Shown in pieces: positions 35,799-44,299 of a stretch of 64,000 bases of DNA. Source of the stretch: Hymenobacter lapidiphilus (GTDB lineage Bacteria > Bacteroidota > Bacteroidia > Cytophagales > Hymenobacteraceae). The stretch spans positions 1 to 64,000 of the forward strand of contig NZ_QVLT01000003.1 in the NCBI RefSeq assembly GCF_003417065.2, written 5' to 3'. The stretch's first letter is position 1. Each line of letters starts with the position of its first letter. The notes below the pieces were generated by a model. The model did no database searches, was not told the DNA's origin, and was given only the letters and a program-made list of their open reading frames with translations. A program made the translations under genes and the position numbers.

Positions 35799-37163
35799 AT
35801 GTCGCGTATTCTGCTGCTGGGAGCCGGCCGTTCGGCTTCTTCGCTTATTAAATATCTGCTGCACCATGCTCCCGCCGAAGGTTGGCAGCTGACCGTAGCC
35901 GACGTGCAGCCGGCGCACCTAGCGCCGGTGCTGGCCGCCCACACCGACTATGCCTGGGCCGTACCGTTCGATGTACACGATGAAAACCGGCTGGAAGAGC
36001 TCGTAGCCGAAGCCGACGTGGTCGTATCGATGCTGCCGGCTTTGTTTCATGCTCCGGTAGCGCGGGCCTGCGTGCGGCACCGGCGGCACCTGGCCACGGC
36101 CAGCTACGTAAGCGACGAAATCCGGGCGATGGGGCCGGCAGCCGAAGCGGCGGGCGCCACGCTGCTCATGGAGTGCGGCCTCGACCCCGGCCTCGACCAC
36201 ATGTCGGCCATGCGCGTGCTGGCCGAAATCCGGGCGCAGGGCGGCCGGGTCACCTCGTTCAAATCGTACTGCGGAGGCCTTCTGGCGCCCGAGGCCGAGG
36301 CGGGCAACCCGTGGCGCTACAAGTTTACCTGGAACCCACGCAACGTGGTGCTGGCGGGCCAGGGCACGGCCAAATACCTGGAGCAGGGCCGGCTGCGTTT
36401 CATTCCATACCAGCAGCTGTTCACGCGCCTCGAAACAGTGGCCGTGCCCGGGTTCGGCGAGTTCGAGGGCTACGCCAACCGCGACTCGCTCAGCTACCGC
36501 GCCCCCTACGCGCTGGAGCACGTGCGCACCATGTTGCGCGGCACGTTGCGCCGGCCGGGCTACTGCGCCGCCTGGCAGCAGCTGGTGCGCCTGGGCCTCA
36601 CCGATGATGCCGTGCAGCTGGGCAACCCCGCCAGCCTGACCTGGGCCGAGCTGGTAGCTGCCTATCTGCCGCTGCCGACCACCGCCGGCCAGCCCTTGGC
36701 CGCCCGCGTCGCGACGCACCTGAACTTGTCCCCTGAATCGGTAGAAATGCAGCAATTGGGCTGGCTGGGGCTGTTTGATGATGTGCCGGTGGGCCAAGCC
36801 GATGCCACGCCGGCCCAGCTGCTCGAAAAGCTGCTCACCGAAAAGTGGGCCCTGGCGCCCACCGACCGCGACATGATTGTGATGCAGCATCAGTTCGAGT
36901 ACGAGCTCGACGGGCAGCGCCACGGCCGTACTTCGTCGGTAGCAGTACTGGGCGACGATGCTACGCACACGGCCATGGCCAAAACCGTGGGCCTGCCGCT
37001 GGGCATGGCCGTGCGCCGGCTGGCCACCGGGCAGCTCCGGCAGCGGGGCGTTGTCATCCCAACTTTGCCCGAACTCTACGAGCCAATCCTGGACGAGCTG
37101 GCCGCGGATTACGGTGTCGTCTTCGTGGAAGAGGAGCAAGGAGTGCTAGGCGGGCCGCAATAA
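35799..37163 (+). CDS. Saccharopine dehydrogenase-like protein
   Basis: The ATG at 35799 gives 454 residues. An N-terminal Rossmann domain (ILLLGAGRSASSLIKYLL) is followed by the saccharopine-dehydrogenase core with LPALFHAPVARACVRHRRHL, ECGLDPGLDHMSAMRVL and YCGGLLAPEAEAGNPWRYKF. Relatives convert saccharopine to or from lysine, or act as carboxynorspermidine-type dehydrogenases. The Bacteroidota group of this size is usually called saccharopine dehydrogenase C-terminal family. It is followed 44 bases later by a membrane-protein gene. Confidence 0.9.
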   Translation: MSRILLLGAGRSASSLIKYLLHHAPAEGWQLTVADVQPAHLAPVLAAHTDYAWAVPFDVHDENRLEELVAEADVVVSMLPALFHAPVARACVRHRRHLATASYVSDEIRAMGPAAEAAGATLLMECGLDPGLDHMSAMRVLAEIRAQGGRVTSFKSYCGGLLAPEAEAGNPWRYKFTWNPRNVVLAGQGTAKYLEQGRLRFIPYQQLFTRLETVAVPGFGEFEGYANRDSLSYRAPYALEHVRTMLRGTLRRPGYCAAWQQLVRLGLTDDAVQLGNPASLTWAELVAAYLPLPTTAGQPLAARVATHLNLSPESVEMQQLGWLGLFDDVPVGQADATPAQLLEKLLTEKWALAPTDRDMIVMQHQFEYELDGQRHGRTSSVAVLGDDATHTAMAKTVGLPLGMAVRRLATGQLRQRGVVIPTLPELYEPILDELAADYGVVFVEEEQGVLGGPQ

Positions 37164-37207
37164 GCGGTCAACTCTGCAGTTATAGCACCCTGACAAACCA
37201 ACTTTCT

Positions 37208-38152
37208 ATGCAAAACTACCTGCGCCTGCGGGCCCTGTTATTGGGCCGGCAGCTGCACGAGCTGGGGTGGTGGCGGCTGCTGGTACTAGGGACGCTGCTG
37301 GGGCTGGCGACGGCCCGGGCGCTGGTCACGGCGGCTACGCACCCCACGCTGGTGTGGGCCGTGCCGCTGGTGGTAGTGCTGTTCGTGTTCAGCCTGCACC
37401 GCCGCCGCGCCGATCTGACTTTTCTGCACCTCGCTGCACCCAGATTTCGAGATTGGCTGGTAGTGGAATACGCTTTGGGCAGCCTGCCGGTGGCGCTGGT
37501 GTTGCTGGGCTGGGGCCGCACTGTGCCAGCTTTGCTAACAGTGGCCGGCGCGGCTGCATCTGCGTTGGTGCCGGCCGCCGCCGCCCCCGCGAGCCGGGCA
37601 CGGCAGCCGACGTGGTTTCGGAGCGTTGCTTTGAGTGGGTGGGCGTGGGCCGCCGGCGGTGCTGGGGCTGGCGTGGCTGGCGCTGCTAGGCGCGGCCATA
37701 GCCACCCGCGCTGGCGGCACCGGTCCGGCCCTGGCGGTGCTGGCCTGGCTGCTGCTCACGCTGGAAACGTACGGTCGGCCGAGCCCTGGAGCTGGCTGCT
37801 GCCGGCCTTGCGGACGCCGGGCGCTTGGCTACGGCAGCGGGTGGGGTGGGGGCTGTTATATTTCGGCCTCTCGGTGGCCCCGCTGGCGGCGGTGCTGGCC
37901 CTGGGCCCGGCTGGGGCGGGTGGCACGGCGCTGGTGCTAGGCTGGTGCGCCGTCGTCCTGACGATGGTTGTGCTGGCCAAATATGCGTTTTACCCGCACG
38001 CCACGCTGGGCCGTCTTACTCAGGCTGGAGCAGTAGTGGTAGGGCTGTCGGTTCTGGGCAGCAATCCGGCCTACTTAGTGCTGCTGCTGTCCTGCTTTCT
38101 GGGTTTGCTGCTGAAAAGCCGGAGCCGATTGGAGCAGTACAGGGAAGCGTGA
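37208..38152 (+). CDS. Integral membrane protein, probable partner of the ABC ATPase; three compensating frameshifts
   Basis: The gene starts at ATG 37208. It reads well in one frame to about 37625 (membrane helices), then in a second around 37630-37645 (FEWVG), in a third from about 37650 to 37775 (VLGLAWLALLGAAI ... LAWLLLTLETYG), and finally returns to the first frame at SAEPWSWLLPALR. Each step equals one missing base. Restoring them gives about 315 residues with multiple helices. Because the sum is three, the frame stays open, though the middle is scrambled. The next gene on this strand is an ABC ATPase, so it is probably the permease. Confidence 0.7.
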   Translation: MQNYLRLRALLLGRQLHELGWWRLLVLGTLLGLATARALVTAATHPTLVWAVPLVVVLFVFSLHRRRADLTFLHLAAPRFRDWLVVEYALGSLPVALVLLGWGRTVPALLTVAGAAASALVPAAAAPASRARQPTWFRSVALSGWAWAAGGAGAGVAGAARRGHSHPRWRHRSGPGGAGLAAAHAGNVRSAEPWSWLLPALRTPGAWLRQRVGWGLLYFGLSVAPLAAVLALGPAGAGGTALVLGWCAVVLTMVVLAKYAFYPHATLGRLTQAGAVVVGLSVLGSNPAYLVLLLSCFLGLLLKSRSRLEQYREA

Positions 38153-38162
38153 ATTCAGTTGG

Positions 38163-38201
38163 CAGAACGTCATTCAGAGCGTAGCGAAGAATGACGTTCT
38201 G
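38163..38201. repeat. Short palindrome of family B
   Basis: CAGAACGTCATTC (38163-38175) pairs with GAATGACGTTCTG (38189-38201). The interior AGAGCGTAGCGAA is the family B core, collapsed from the two-arm form. Confidence 0.8.
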
Positions 38202-38205
38202 ATAA

Positions 38206-38356
38206 TGAAGCTGTTTAAAAAGTCAATAGAACGTGATGCTGAGTGCAGCCGAAGCATCTCTACTGCTTCGTTGAACGACCGCTACGAAACGATAGAGATG
38301 AATCGGCTGCACTCAGCATCACGTTCTATTATTTATAATTTCTAAACAGCTTCAAT
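38206..38356. repeat. Family A inverted repeat with extended outer ends
   Basis: Inner arms 38225-38262 and 38293-38330 pair with two mismatches and carry GATGCTGAGTGCAGCCGA. Outside them, GAAGCTGTTTAAAA (from 38206) faces TTTCTAAACAGCTTC (to about 38354). The outer right end recurs at 33457-33476, which suggests a unit with defined ends. Confidence 0.85.
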
Positions 38357-38377
38357 TGATAACTGGCAACTAAAAAT

Positions 38378-39079
38378 ATGCTGTTAATCGAAGGCTTGGG
38401 TAAGGATTTTGGCTCCAAAAAGGTGCTGCATCATGTGGACTTGGCGTTGCGGCCGGGTACGCTGCACGGGCTGGTGGGGACCAACGGGGCGGGCAAAACC
38501 ACGTTGCTGCACTGTCTCTACGGCCTGCACGCCGACTACCGCGGCACGGTGCGCGAAACCGACGGCCGGAGTATTCGTGGGTGTACCGGTCTGCTGCCTT
38601 ACGAGCCGTATTTCTACCCGCGCATTACCGGCCGCGAATACGTGGAGTTCTGCCTGCAGGCCCGCGGCCGGCCGGTGCCCAGCCTCGCGGCCTGGAACGA
38701 GCTGCTGGAGTTACCCCTCGATCAGTACGCCGAAGACTACTCGGCCGGCATGAAGAAGAAGCTGGCCCTGCTGGCGCTGCTGGTGCAGGACTTCCGCTAC
38801 CTCGTGCTCGACGAGCCCTTTAACGGCCTCGACCTAAGTGCCAACTTGCTGCTGATGGAAGTGCTGCGCCGCCTGCGCCAGCAGGGCACCGGCATCCTGC
38901 TTACCTCGCACCTGCTAGGCTCCCTCACAGAATTGTGCGACGAAATTACGGTGCTCGCCGAGGGTCGGGTACTCCGTCACTACCCCGCCACCGACTTCGC
39001 GCGGCTGCCTACCGACCTGCTCGGCCAGCTTCACCAGCAAAAACTGCAGGTGCTAACCACCCTGCTGCCGCTATCCTGA
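38378..39079 (+). CDS. ABC transporter ATP-binding protein
   Basis: This 233-residue ATPase has Walker A GTNGAGKTTLL, a signature YSAGMKKKLAL (a variant of LSGGQ, common in export-type systems), Walker B YLVLDEPFNGLD, and the switch His in LLTSHLL. A membrane partner is probably the damaged gene upstream (37208-38152), separated by a repeat-filled gap. The substrate is unknown. No periplasmic binding protein is nearby, which fits an exporter. Confidence 0.93.
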   Translation: MLLIEGLGKDFGSKKVLHHVDLALRPGTLHGLVGTNGAGKTTLLHCLYGLHADYRGTVRETDGRSIRGCTGLLPYEPYFYPRITGREYVEFCLQARGRPVPSLAAWNELLELPLDQYAEDYSAGMKKKLALLALLVQDFRYLVLDEPFNGLDLSANLLLMEVLRRLRQQGTGILLTSHLLGSLTELCDEITVLAEGRVLRHYPATDFARLPTDLLGQLHQQKLQVLTTLLPLS

Positions 39080-39141
39080 GTAGGCGGTGTGGCTGTGGTG
39101 CTACGCCAAAAAACTGTGGCACCGCAGCTAATACAACCGAG

Positions 39142-39864
39142 CTACAACGCCAGATAAAACGGCCCCAGTCGCTCCTGAAACCAAGCGGTATAGGCTTCCG
39201 AGTCCGGCTCGTGCAGGGGTAGTTCCTGTTCCGTGGCCAGAACCGGCTGTCGGCTGAACGCCACGATGTGGCGTAGCGGCTTGCTGGTGGCGCGGTGGCG
39301 GAGTACCAGCCGCGTTGCCGGAAACAGGCCCGCGGCAGCGGCCTCGCGCTCGAACTCCTGCATTTCGGGGGGCGGCAGCAGCACCGTGAGGCGGCCGGTG
39401 GGCGTTAGGAAGTCGGCGGCGAAGCAGGCCAGCTCGCCGAAGCTCAGCGTGTCGTCGTCGGCGTGGCGGGCGGTGGTGCGCCGGGCATCGGGCGAGCGGA
39501 GGGCGTGGCGGAAGAAGGGCGGGTTACAGATGATGTGGTCGAAAGGCTGGGGCCGAGCGGCGGCCAGCTGCGCCAGCGGCCGTGCGTGCAGCCGTAGCCG
39601 GGCGGCCCAGGGGCTGGCTGTAAAATTGGCCGCTGCCTGCGCCGCTGCAGAATCATCCAGCTCCACAGCTTCGATGCTGGCCGTAGGGTTGCGCTGGGCC
39701 GCCATCAGGGCCAGCAGGCCGGTGCCGGTGCCAATGTCGAGTATCCGCGCCGCACCTGCTACGGCCGTCACCGCGCCCAGCACACAGGCGTCGGTGCATA
39801 CCTTCATGGCGCAGGCTCCTTGCTCGATGCGGAACTGCTTGAACTGGAAGTAGGAGTTAGCCAT
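39142..39864 (-). CDS. trmN6: tRNA1(Val) (adenine(37)-N6)-methyltransferase
   Basis: This 240-residue SAM methyltransferase starts FQFKQFRIEQGACAMKVCTD, typical of the TrmN6/YfiC family. It has the SAM loop ILDIGTGTGLLALM and the adenine N6 motif NPPFF. It methylates A37 of tRNA1(Val). The start is 13 bases from the stop of the RNase HI gene, so the two are likely co-transcribed. Confidence 0.92.
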   Translation of the reverse strand: MANSYFQFKQFRIEQGACAMKVCTDACVLGAVTAVAGAARILDIGTGTGLLALMAAQRNPTASIEAVELDDSAAAQAAANFTASPWAARLRLHARPLAQLAAARPQPFDHIICNPPFFRHALRSPDARRTTARHADDDTLSFGELACFAADFLTPTGRLTVLLPPPEMQEFEREAAAAGLFPATRLVLRHRATSKPLRHIVAFSRQPVLATEQELPLHEPDSEAYTAWFQERLGPFYLAL

Positions 39865-39877
39865 TCTTCACTAACCA

Positions 39878-40333
39878 CTACGCCAGGGCCTCGTAGCCGG
39901 CGTCAATCAGCAGGGGGCCGCGGGTGGCGCTGCGCACGGCCAGCTGGTCGCACCGCTCGTTTTCGGGGTGGCCGTTGTGGCCCCGCACCCAGCGGAACTG
40001 CACCGTGCGCTGCTTGTATATTTTGATGAAGCGCCGCCATAAATCCTCGTTGGCTTTCTTACCAAAATCGGCCTTGTTGGCCCAGCCGAACACCCATTTC
40101 TTCTCCACCGAGTCCACCACGTAGCGCGAATCGGTGACGACCATGATGGGCAGTTCGGGGCGGTTGACGGCCTCCAGGCCCACAATCACGGCCAGCAGCT
40201 CCATGCGGTTGTTGGTGGTCAGGCGGAAGCCCTCGCTGAGTTCCTTCTCGTGGGCGCCAAAGCGCAGAAGCGCGCCGTAGCCGCCTGGCCCGGGGTTGCC
40301 CCGCGATGAGCCGTCGGTAAACAGGTAAATCAA
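39878..40333 (-). CDS. rnhA: Ribonuclease HI
   Basis: This 151-residue protein has the full catalytic set: Asp7 (FTDGSSRGNPGPGGY), Glu45 (NNRMELLAV), Asp68 (VTDSRYV), His119 and Asp129 (HNGHPENERCDQLA). It also has the WANKADFGKKANEDLW handle region. It cuts the RNA strand of RNA-DNA hybrids. It is the first gene of a pair with trmN6. Its upstream gap (40334-40569) contains simple AGCTGTTAGCT-like repeat sequence and no gene. Confidence 0.97.
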   Translation of the reverse strand: MIYLFTDGSSRGNPGPGGYGALLRFGAHEKELSEGFRLTTNNRMELLAVIVGLEAVNRPELPIMVVTDSRYVVDSVEKKWVFGWANKADFGKKANEDLWRRFIKIYKQRTVQFRWVRGHNGHPENERCDQLAVRSATRGPLLIDAGYEALA

Positions 40334-40569
40334 GGTTTGGAGCTGTTAGCTAGTAGCTGCTGGCTGTTGGTTTTTGTGCGCGAAGCAACACGCTTAACCA
40401 GTGCCAGACAGCGGTGAGAGGCCGCAAGGTACAACGGGCACCTCTTTGATGCCCGGCGAGAACGAGGTGGCGTTTTGGTTGTCTATACTCCTGACAGGAA
40501 ATGCCGCTGCCGCTTTGGAAGGAAGGGCCTGATAGTCAGAATGGAGCTATCAGCTGAAAGGTCAAAAAG

Positions 40570-42360
40570 CTAGTCTCCGCTGTCTTTGAGCAGCTGGCGG
40601 CGGTAGTTGGCCAGGATGGTGGATTTGAGCAGGAAACCCAGGTACCGGTCGTCGGCATCGACCACGGGCAGGGCCCAGGCATCGAGCTGCTCCATGCAGC
40701 GCAGCGTGTCGAGCAACGTGTCGTCGGGGCGCACGATGGCCAGGGGTTCGTCCATCAGGTCGCGTACGCGGGTGGTGGTGTAATGGGCATCGTCGAAGAG
40801 GGCGTGGCGAACGGCATCGAGGCTGACCACGCCCAGCAGCCGGCCCCCATCGTCGTAATCGACCACCGGAAACAGGTTGCGCGACGTGTGGCGGAAGGTA
40901 TGCACCAGCTCGCCCAGCGTGTCGTCGGGCCGCACGGGCTGGAAATCGGTTTGCAGCAGGCTCGTTACGTCGAGCAGCGCCAGCAGACCCCGGTCACGGT
41001 CGTGGTTCACGTACACGCCCTTCTGGGCCAGCTTGCGGGTGTACACTGAGTAGGGTTCGAAGTAGCGCGTAATCAGGTAGGAGCCTGAGGTAACGAGCAT
41101 CAGGGGGACAAACAGGGCGTAGCCGCCGGTTATTTCAGCAATCAGGAAGATGGCCGTGAGCGGGGCGTGCACTACTCCGGCCAGTGTGCCGGCCATGCCC
41201 AGCACAATAAAGTGCACCTCCGAAATCGGGTAAAGACCGCTCAGGTTGATGAGGCGCGCGAAGATGAAGCCGCACAGTGCTCCGGCAAACAGCGACGAGC
41301 CGAACATGCCGCCATTGCCGCCCGAGCCGATGGTAACGGTGGTAGCTACCACTTTCAGCAGCATACTGCCCGCGGCCACCAATAGCACCAGCCAGGCACT
41401 CTGGTCTTTAAAAACATCGAAGAGCGAGCCATTAACAAGCTGCTCGGAGTGGCCCCCCAGCAGCTGCTGCACACTGTTGTAGCCTTCGCCGTAAAGTGGC
41501 GGAAACAGGAAAACCAGTCCCCCCAAAGCCAGGCCGCCGAACAGCACCTTCCAGAAAACACCGGAGTAATAGCTGAATTGCCGGTCGGCCCAGAAATACA
41601 CCCGAATCATATAGACCGAGAGCAGGGCCGTGAACAACGCCAGCATCAGGTACAGCGGCACGGCATCGACGGGCCAGCTAGTGGTGATGAGCACGAAAGG
41701 CTGGCCCGCGTACAGGGCTTTCGACACCACGGTGGCGGTGGCCGAGGAGATGAGCAGCGGCACGAAATACGCCGCCGACAGCTCGGAGAGCAGCACCTCG
41801 ACGGCGAACAGCACCCCCGCGATGGGCGAGTTGAAGATGGCCGCAATGCCGCCCGCCGCCCCGCAGGCCGTGAGCAGTCGCCGCTGCCGCCGCCCAATGC
41901 GCAGCACCCGCGAGGCGTTGGAGCCAATGGCGGCGCCGGTAACCGAAATGGGAGCCTCCAAACCTGCCGAACCACCGAATGAAACTGTCAGGAACGACGA
42001 TACGAGCTGCGAGTACAGCTTGCTGCGCGGCACGACGCTGCCCTGGCGGGCCACGTTATATATCACCGGCCCGATGCCCCGCCCCAGGTCGCCGCCCAGA
42101 AAATAGCGCGTGAACAGCACCGTGAGGGCAATGCCGATAATGGGATACAGGGAGCTGCTGAATACCTGGTACTGCGGGGGCACCCAGGCATTAAGCAGCC
42201 CCTGCGTATCGTGCACCAAGGTTTTGAGTACCACTGCCGCCAGCCCTGCCAGCAGGCCAATCAGAATACTAACCAGAATCAGGTAGGCCCGGTCGCTTAT
42301 GTGGCGTACGCGCCACATGAGCAGCGGCAGCAACAGCCGATGAATGGAGTTCTGAGACAT
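40570..42360 (-). CDS. ClC-family chloride channel/transporter with CBS domains
   Basis: The ATG at 42360 gives 596 residues. The ClC core has GSAGLEAPISVTGAAIG with the gating Glu, AAIFNSPIAGVLFAVEVLL, and GSGGNGGMFGSSLFAGA. The C-terminal ~140 residues form a CBS pair (TLGELVHTFRHTSRNLFPVV, DTLLDTLRCMEQLDAWALPV). At the place of the internal proton Glu of exchangers (E203 in the E. coli protein) this protein has Val (FAVEVLL), as channel-type ClCs do. It follows mscS on the same strand by 90 bases. Confidence 0.94.
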   Translation of the reverse strand: MSQNSIHRLLLPLLMWRVRHISDRAYLILVSILIGLLAGLAAVVLKTLVHDTQGLLNAWVPPQYQVFSSSLYPIIGIALTVLFTRYFLGGDLGRGIGPVIYNVARQGSVVPRSKLYSQLVSSFLTVSFGGSAGLEAPISVTGAAIGSNASRVLRIGRRQRRLLTACGAAGGIAAIFNSPIAGVLFAVEVLLSELSAAYFVPLLISSATATVVSKALYAGQPFVLITTSWPVDAVPLYLMLALFTALLSVYMIRVYFWADRQFSYYSGVFWKVLFGGLALGGLVFLFPPLYGEGYNSVQQLLGGHSEQLVNGSLFDVFKDQSAWLVLLVAAGSMLLKVVATTVTIGSGGNGGMFGSSLFAGALCGFIFARLINLSGLYPISEVHFIVLGMAGTLAGVVHAPLTAIFLIAEITGGYALFVPLMLVTSGSYLITRYFEPYSVYTRKLAQKGVYVNHDRDRGLLALLDVTSLLQTDFQPVRPDDTLGELVHTFRHTSRNLFPVVDYDDGGRLLGVVSLDAVRHALFDDAHYTTTRVRDLMDEPLAIVRPDDTLLDTLRCMEQLDAWALPVVDADDRYLGFLLKSTILANYRRQLLKDSGD

Positions 42361-42450
42361 AGGCAGCGAGGGCAGCAGAAAGGCCCGGCAGGCAGGAAAC
42401 TGCAACCTAACGAAAAGCGCGCTCGGTTCGCGTATTCTGGCCGAAGTATG

Positions 42451-43275
42451 TTAGGCTGCCAGCGCCGGCACGCTGAAGCCAGCCCCCACAAGCTCCTGCT
42501 TCACCTCCTGCATCAGGCGGCTTTTGAGCTGCAGCACGCCCCGGCGGTAGTCGTTCGAGTCGCCCCAGAAATACACCCGCAGGTCGACGGTAGTGGCGGC
42601 AGCCTTCTCCAGGTTCACGTAGGGCGATTTGGTGCCGGTCTGCACCTCGGGCACGGTTTGCAGGTAGTCGAGGATGATACCGGTGGCCACGGCGGGCGTA
42701 TCGGCAGGAGCCAGCTCCACGGTCAGCAGGAAGTCGGAGCGCAGGTCGCCGTCGCGCGTGTAGTTGGTGAGGGGCTCTTTGAGCACCATGGAGTTGGGCA
42801 TGAAAATATGCTTGCCATCGAAGGTGCGAACAAGTGTGGTGCGCAGGTTGAGGGCCACCACGTGGCCCACCAAGTCTTTTATCTGAACCGTATCATCAAT
42901 ATGAAACGGCCGGTTGAAGGCCAGAATGACGCCGGCCAGGAAGTTCTCGGCAATATCCTTGAACGCAAAGCCCACAATAAACGCCGATACGCCAGCCGCG
43001 CCCAGCAGGCTGCCCACCACACCCGAGAAGCCCAGCACATTGAGGGCCACAAGTAAGGCAATCAGGCTTAGCACCCATTTGCTGATCTGGGTCAGGAAAT
43101 CGGCCAGCAGCGGGTCGGCGGAGCGGCGGTGCAGGCGATGGCTGAGCAGCGCGCTGAGCCGGCCGGCAATAAAGAGGCCGATTGCTAGCAGCACCAGGGC
43201 AATTAGGAGCTTGGGCAACATAAACAGAAACTGCTCCCAATAAGCAAGCAGTACGTGGTGAAAGTCAGTGGTCAT
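42451..43275 (-). CDS. Small-conductance mechanosensitive channel, MscS family
   Basis: This 274-residue protein has three N-terminal membrane helices. The pore helix reads GSLLGAAGVSAFIVGFAFKD and is followed by the beta domain (IAENFLAGVILAFNRPFHID) and a C-terminal alpha-beta domain. It opens under membrane tension to release solutes on osmotic downshock. It precedes the ClC gene on the same strand, so the pair may serve osmotic and ion balance together. Confidence 0.95.
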   Translation of the reverse strand: MTTDFHHVLLAYWEQFLFMLPKLLIALVLLAIGLFIAGRLSALLSHRLHRRSADPLLADFLTQISKWVLSLIALLVALNVLGFSGVVGSLLGAAGVSAFIVGFAFKDIAENFLAGVILAFNRPFHIDDTVQIKDLVGHVVALNLRTTLVRTFDGKHIFMPNSMVLKEPLTNYTRDGDLRSDFLLTVELAPADTPAVATGIILDYLQTVPEVQTGTKSPYVNLEKAAATTVDLRVYFWGDSNDYRRGVLQLKSRLMQEVKQELVGAGFSVPALAA

Positions 43276-43431
43276 ATAGTTAGTAGAGGCTGGGCGATTA
43301 GCGTTCAGCGCGTTGTGAGGAACCCTGCGGGCGAATCGTCAGGGTAGTGTTGAGCGGCTGCACGCAGAACTATTCGGAGTGCGCTGCCTCCTGATTGCCG
43401 GTAATGCAATTTGCAGCGCGGAGGCAACGCA

Positions 43432-43461
43432 AGGCCCCGCCGGTGGGTGCCGGCAGGGCCT
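43432..43461 (-). terminator. Possible terminator downstream of the small membrane-protein pair
   Basis: AGGCCC-CGCCGG pairs with CCGGCA-GGGCCT around TGGGTG. The T-run on the minus strand is weak. Confidence 0.4.
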
Positions 43462-43479
43462 GAATACAGGGCTATTCGC

Positions 43480-43905
43480 TTATAGCGGGCCTTCGGGTTG
43501 AATGGCGCGGCTGGCAGGGCGGTTCATCCAGCGGGCAAATACCAGCCCGCCCAGCGCGTAGGCCAGCACGTCGCGCCAGTCGGCGGTGGCGCGGGCATCA
43601 AAGCGGGGCAGTAGCCACTCGAACCACAGGCTAAAGGCCAGCCAGGAGCTGAAAATCCAGGAGCGGGGCAGTACGAAGGCCGGCTGGCGGAAGTAGAAGC
43701 GCCGCAGCCCCCACAGCTCCAGCGTGAGCAGCAGGGGCAGGGCCAGGGCGTCGGCAAGGTGGGCGCGCAGCAAAACTGGCGGCTGGGGCCAGCCGGCTAC
43801 CAGCGGGCTGCCGGTTTTGTACAGTATAAGTAGCAGATAAGTGACCACCCCGGCTACAAACAGGGGGTGGCGCAGCTCGGCGGGCAAGTGGCGGCCGCTT
43901 CTCAT
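43480..43905 (-). CDS. Small integral membrane protein (VanZ-like pattern)
   Basis: The ATG at 43905 gives 141 residues with about four hydrophobic helices. The region FEWLLPRFDARATADWRDVL followed by AYALGGLVFA resembles the last helices of VanZ-like proteins, but the family is not certain. The start codon overlaps the stop of the upstream zinc-ribbon gene (ATGA), indicating translational coupling. Confidence 0.75.
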   Translation of the reverse strand: MRSGRHLPAELRHPLFVAGVVTYLLLILYKTGSPLVAGWPQPPVLLRAHLADALALPLLLTLELWGLRRFYFRQPAFVLPRSWIFSSWLAFSLWFEWLLPRFDARATADWRDVLAYALGGLVFARWMNRPASRAIQPEGPL

Positions 43906-44224
43906 CCGGCCAGGGCGGCCAGCAGCCACATTACAAAGGCCATGAAAGCCCCGAAAGCCAGCTGCCCGCCCCGGATGAGGTATTTGAAAAACCGCAGCAC
44001 CGGCCCATCGTCGGGCGATATTTCAATCAGCAGCAGCCCCTTGGAAAGCGGCGCATCGGCTTGCTGCTGACGGCGCTCATCGGAGGCGCCCGGGCCGCTT
44101 CGAGCTGCTGCCCGCAATGCTGGCAGCGGTCGGTGGGCTTCTGCTGCCACTGCGTCCAGCGCCCGCAGTTGGGGCACTTTTTGGTGGCGGCGAAGGGGGC
44201 GTTGGATTCGGGCAAATCAGACAT
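43902..44224 (-). CDS. Zinc-ribbon membrane protein, broken by one frameshift near 44090
   Basis: The ATG at 44224 opens a zinc ribbon (KKCPNCGRWTQWQQKPTDRC, then QHCG). That frame runs out about 50 residues on. The next frame continues with DERRQQQADAPLSKGLLLIE and a membrane helix (LAFGAFMAFVMWLLAALAG), ending at 43902. Adding one G in the GGCCCGGGCGCC stretch near 44090 restores a 107-residue protein of a form common in this group. It overlaps the next gene by ATGA. Confidence 0.75.
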
Positions 44225-44230
44225 GGCAAG

Positions 44231-44280
44231 AAAAAAGAAGAGCCGGAAACGGCCGCTATTCCCGGCAGGTGTTTCCGGCT
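44231..44280 (-). terminator. Terminator of the cytosine deaminase gene
   Basis: AGCCGGAAAC (44241-44250) pairs with GTTTCCGGCT (44271-44280). The minus strand continues CTTCTTTTTTCTT. Confidence 0.75.
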
Positions 44281-44299
44281 CCTAACGTAAGCAACGGGC

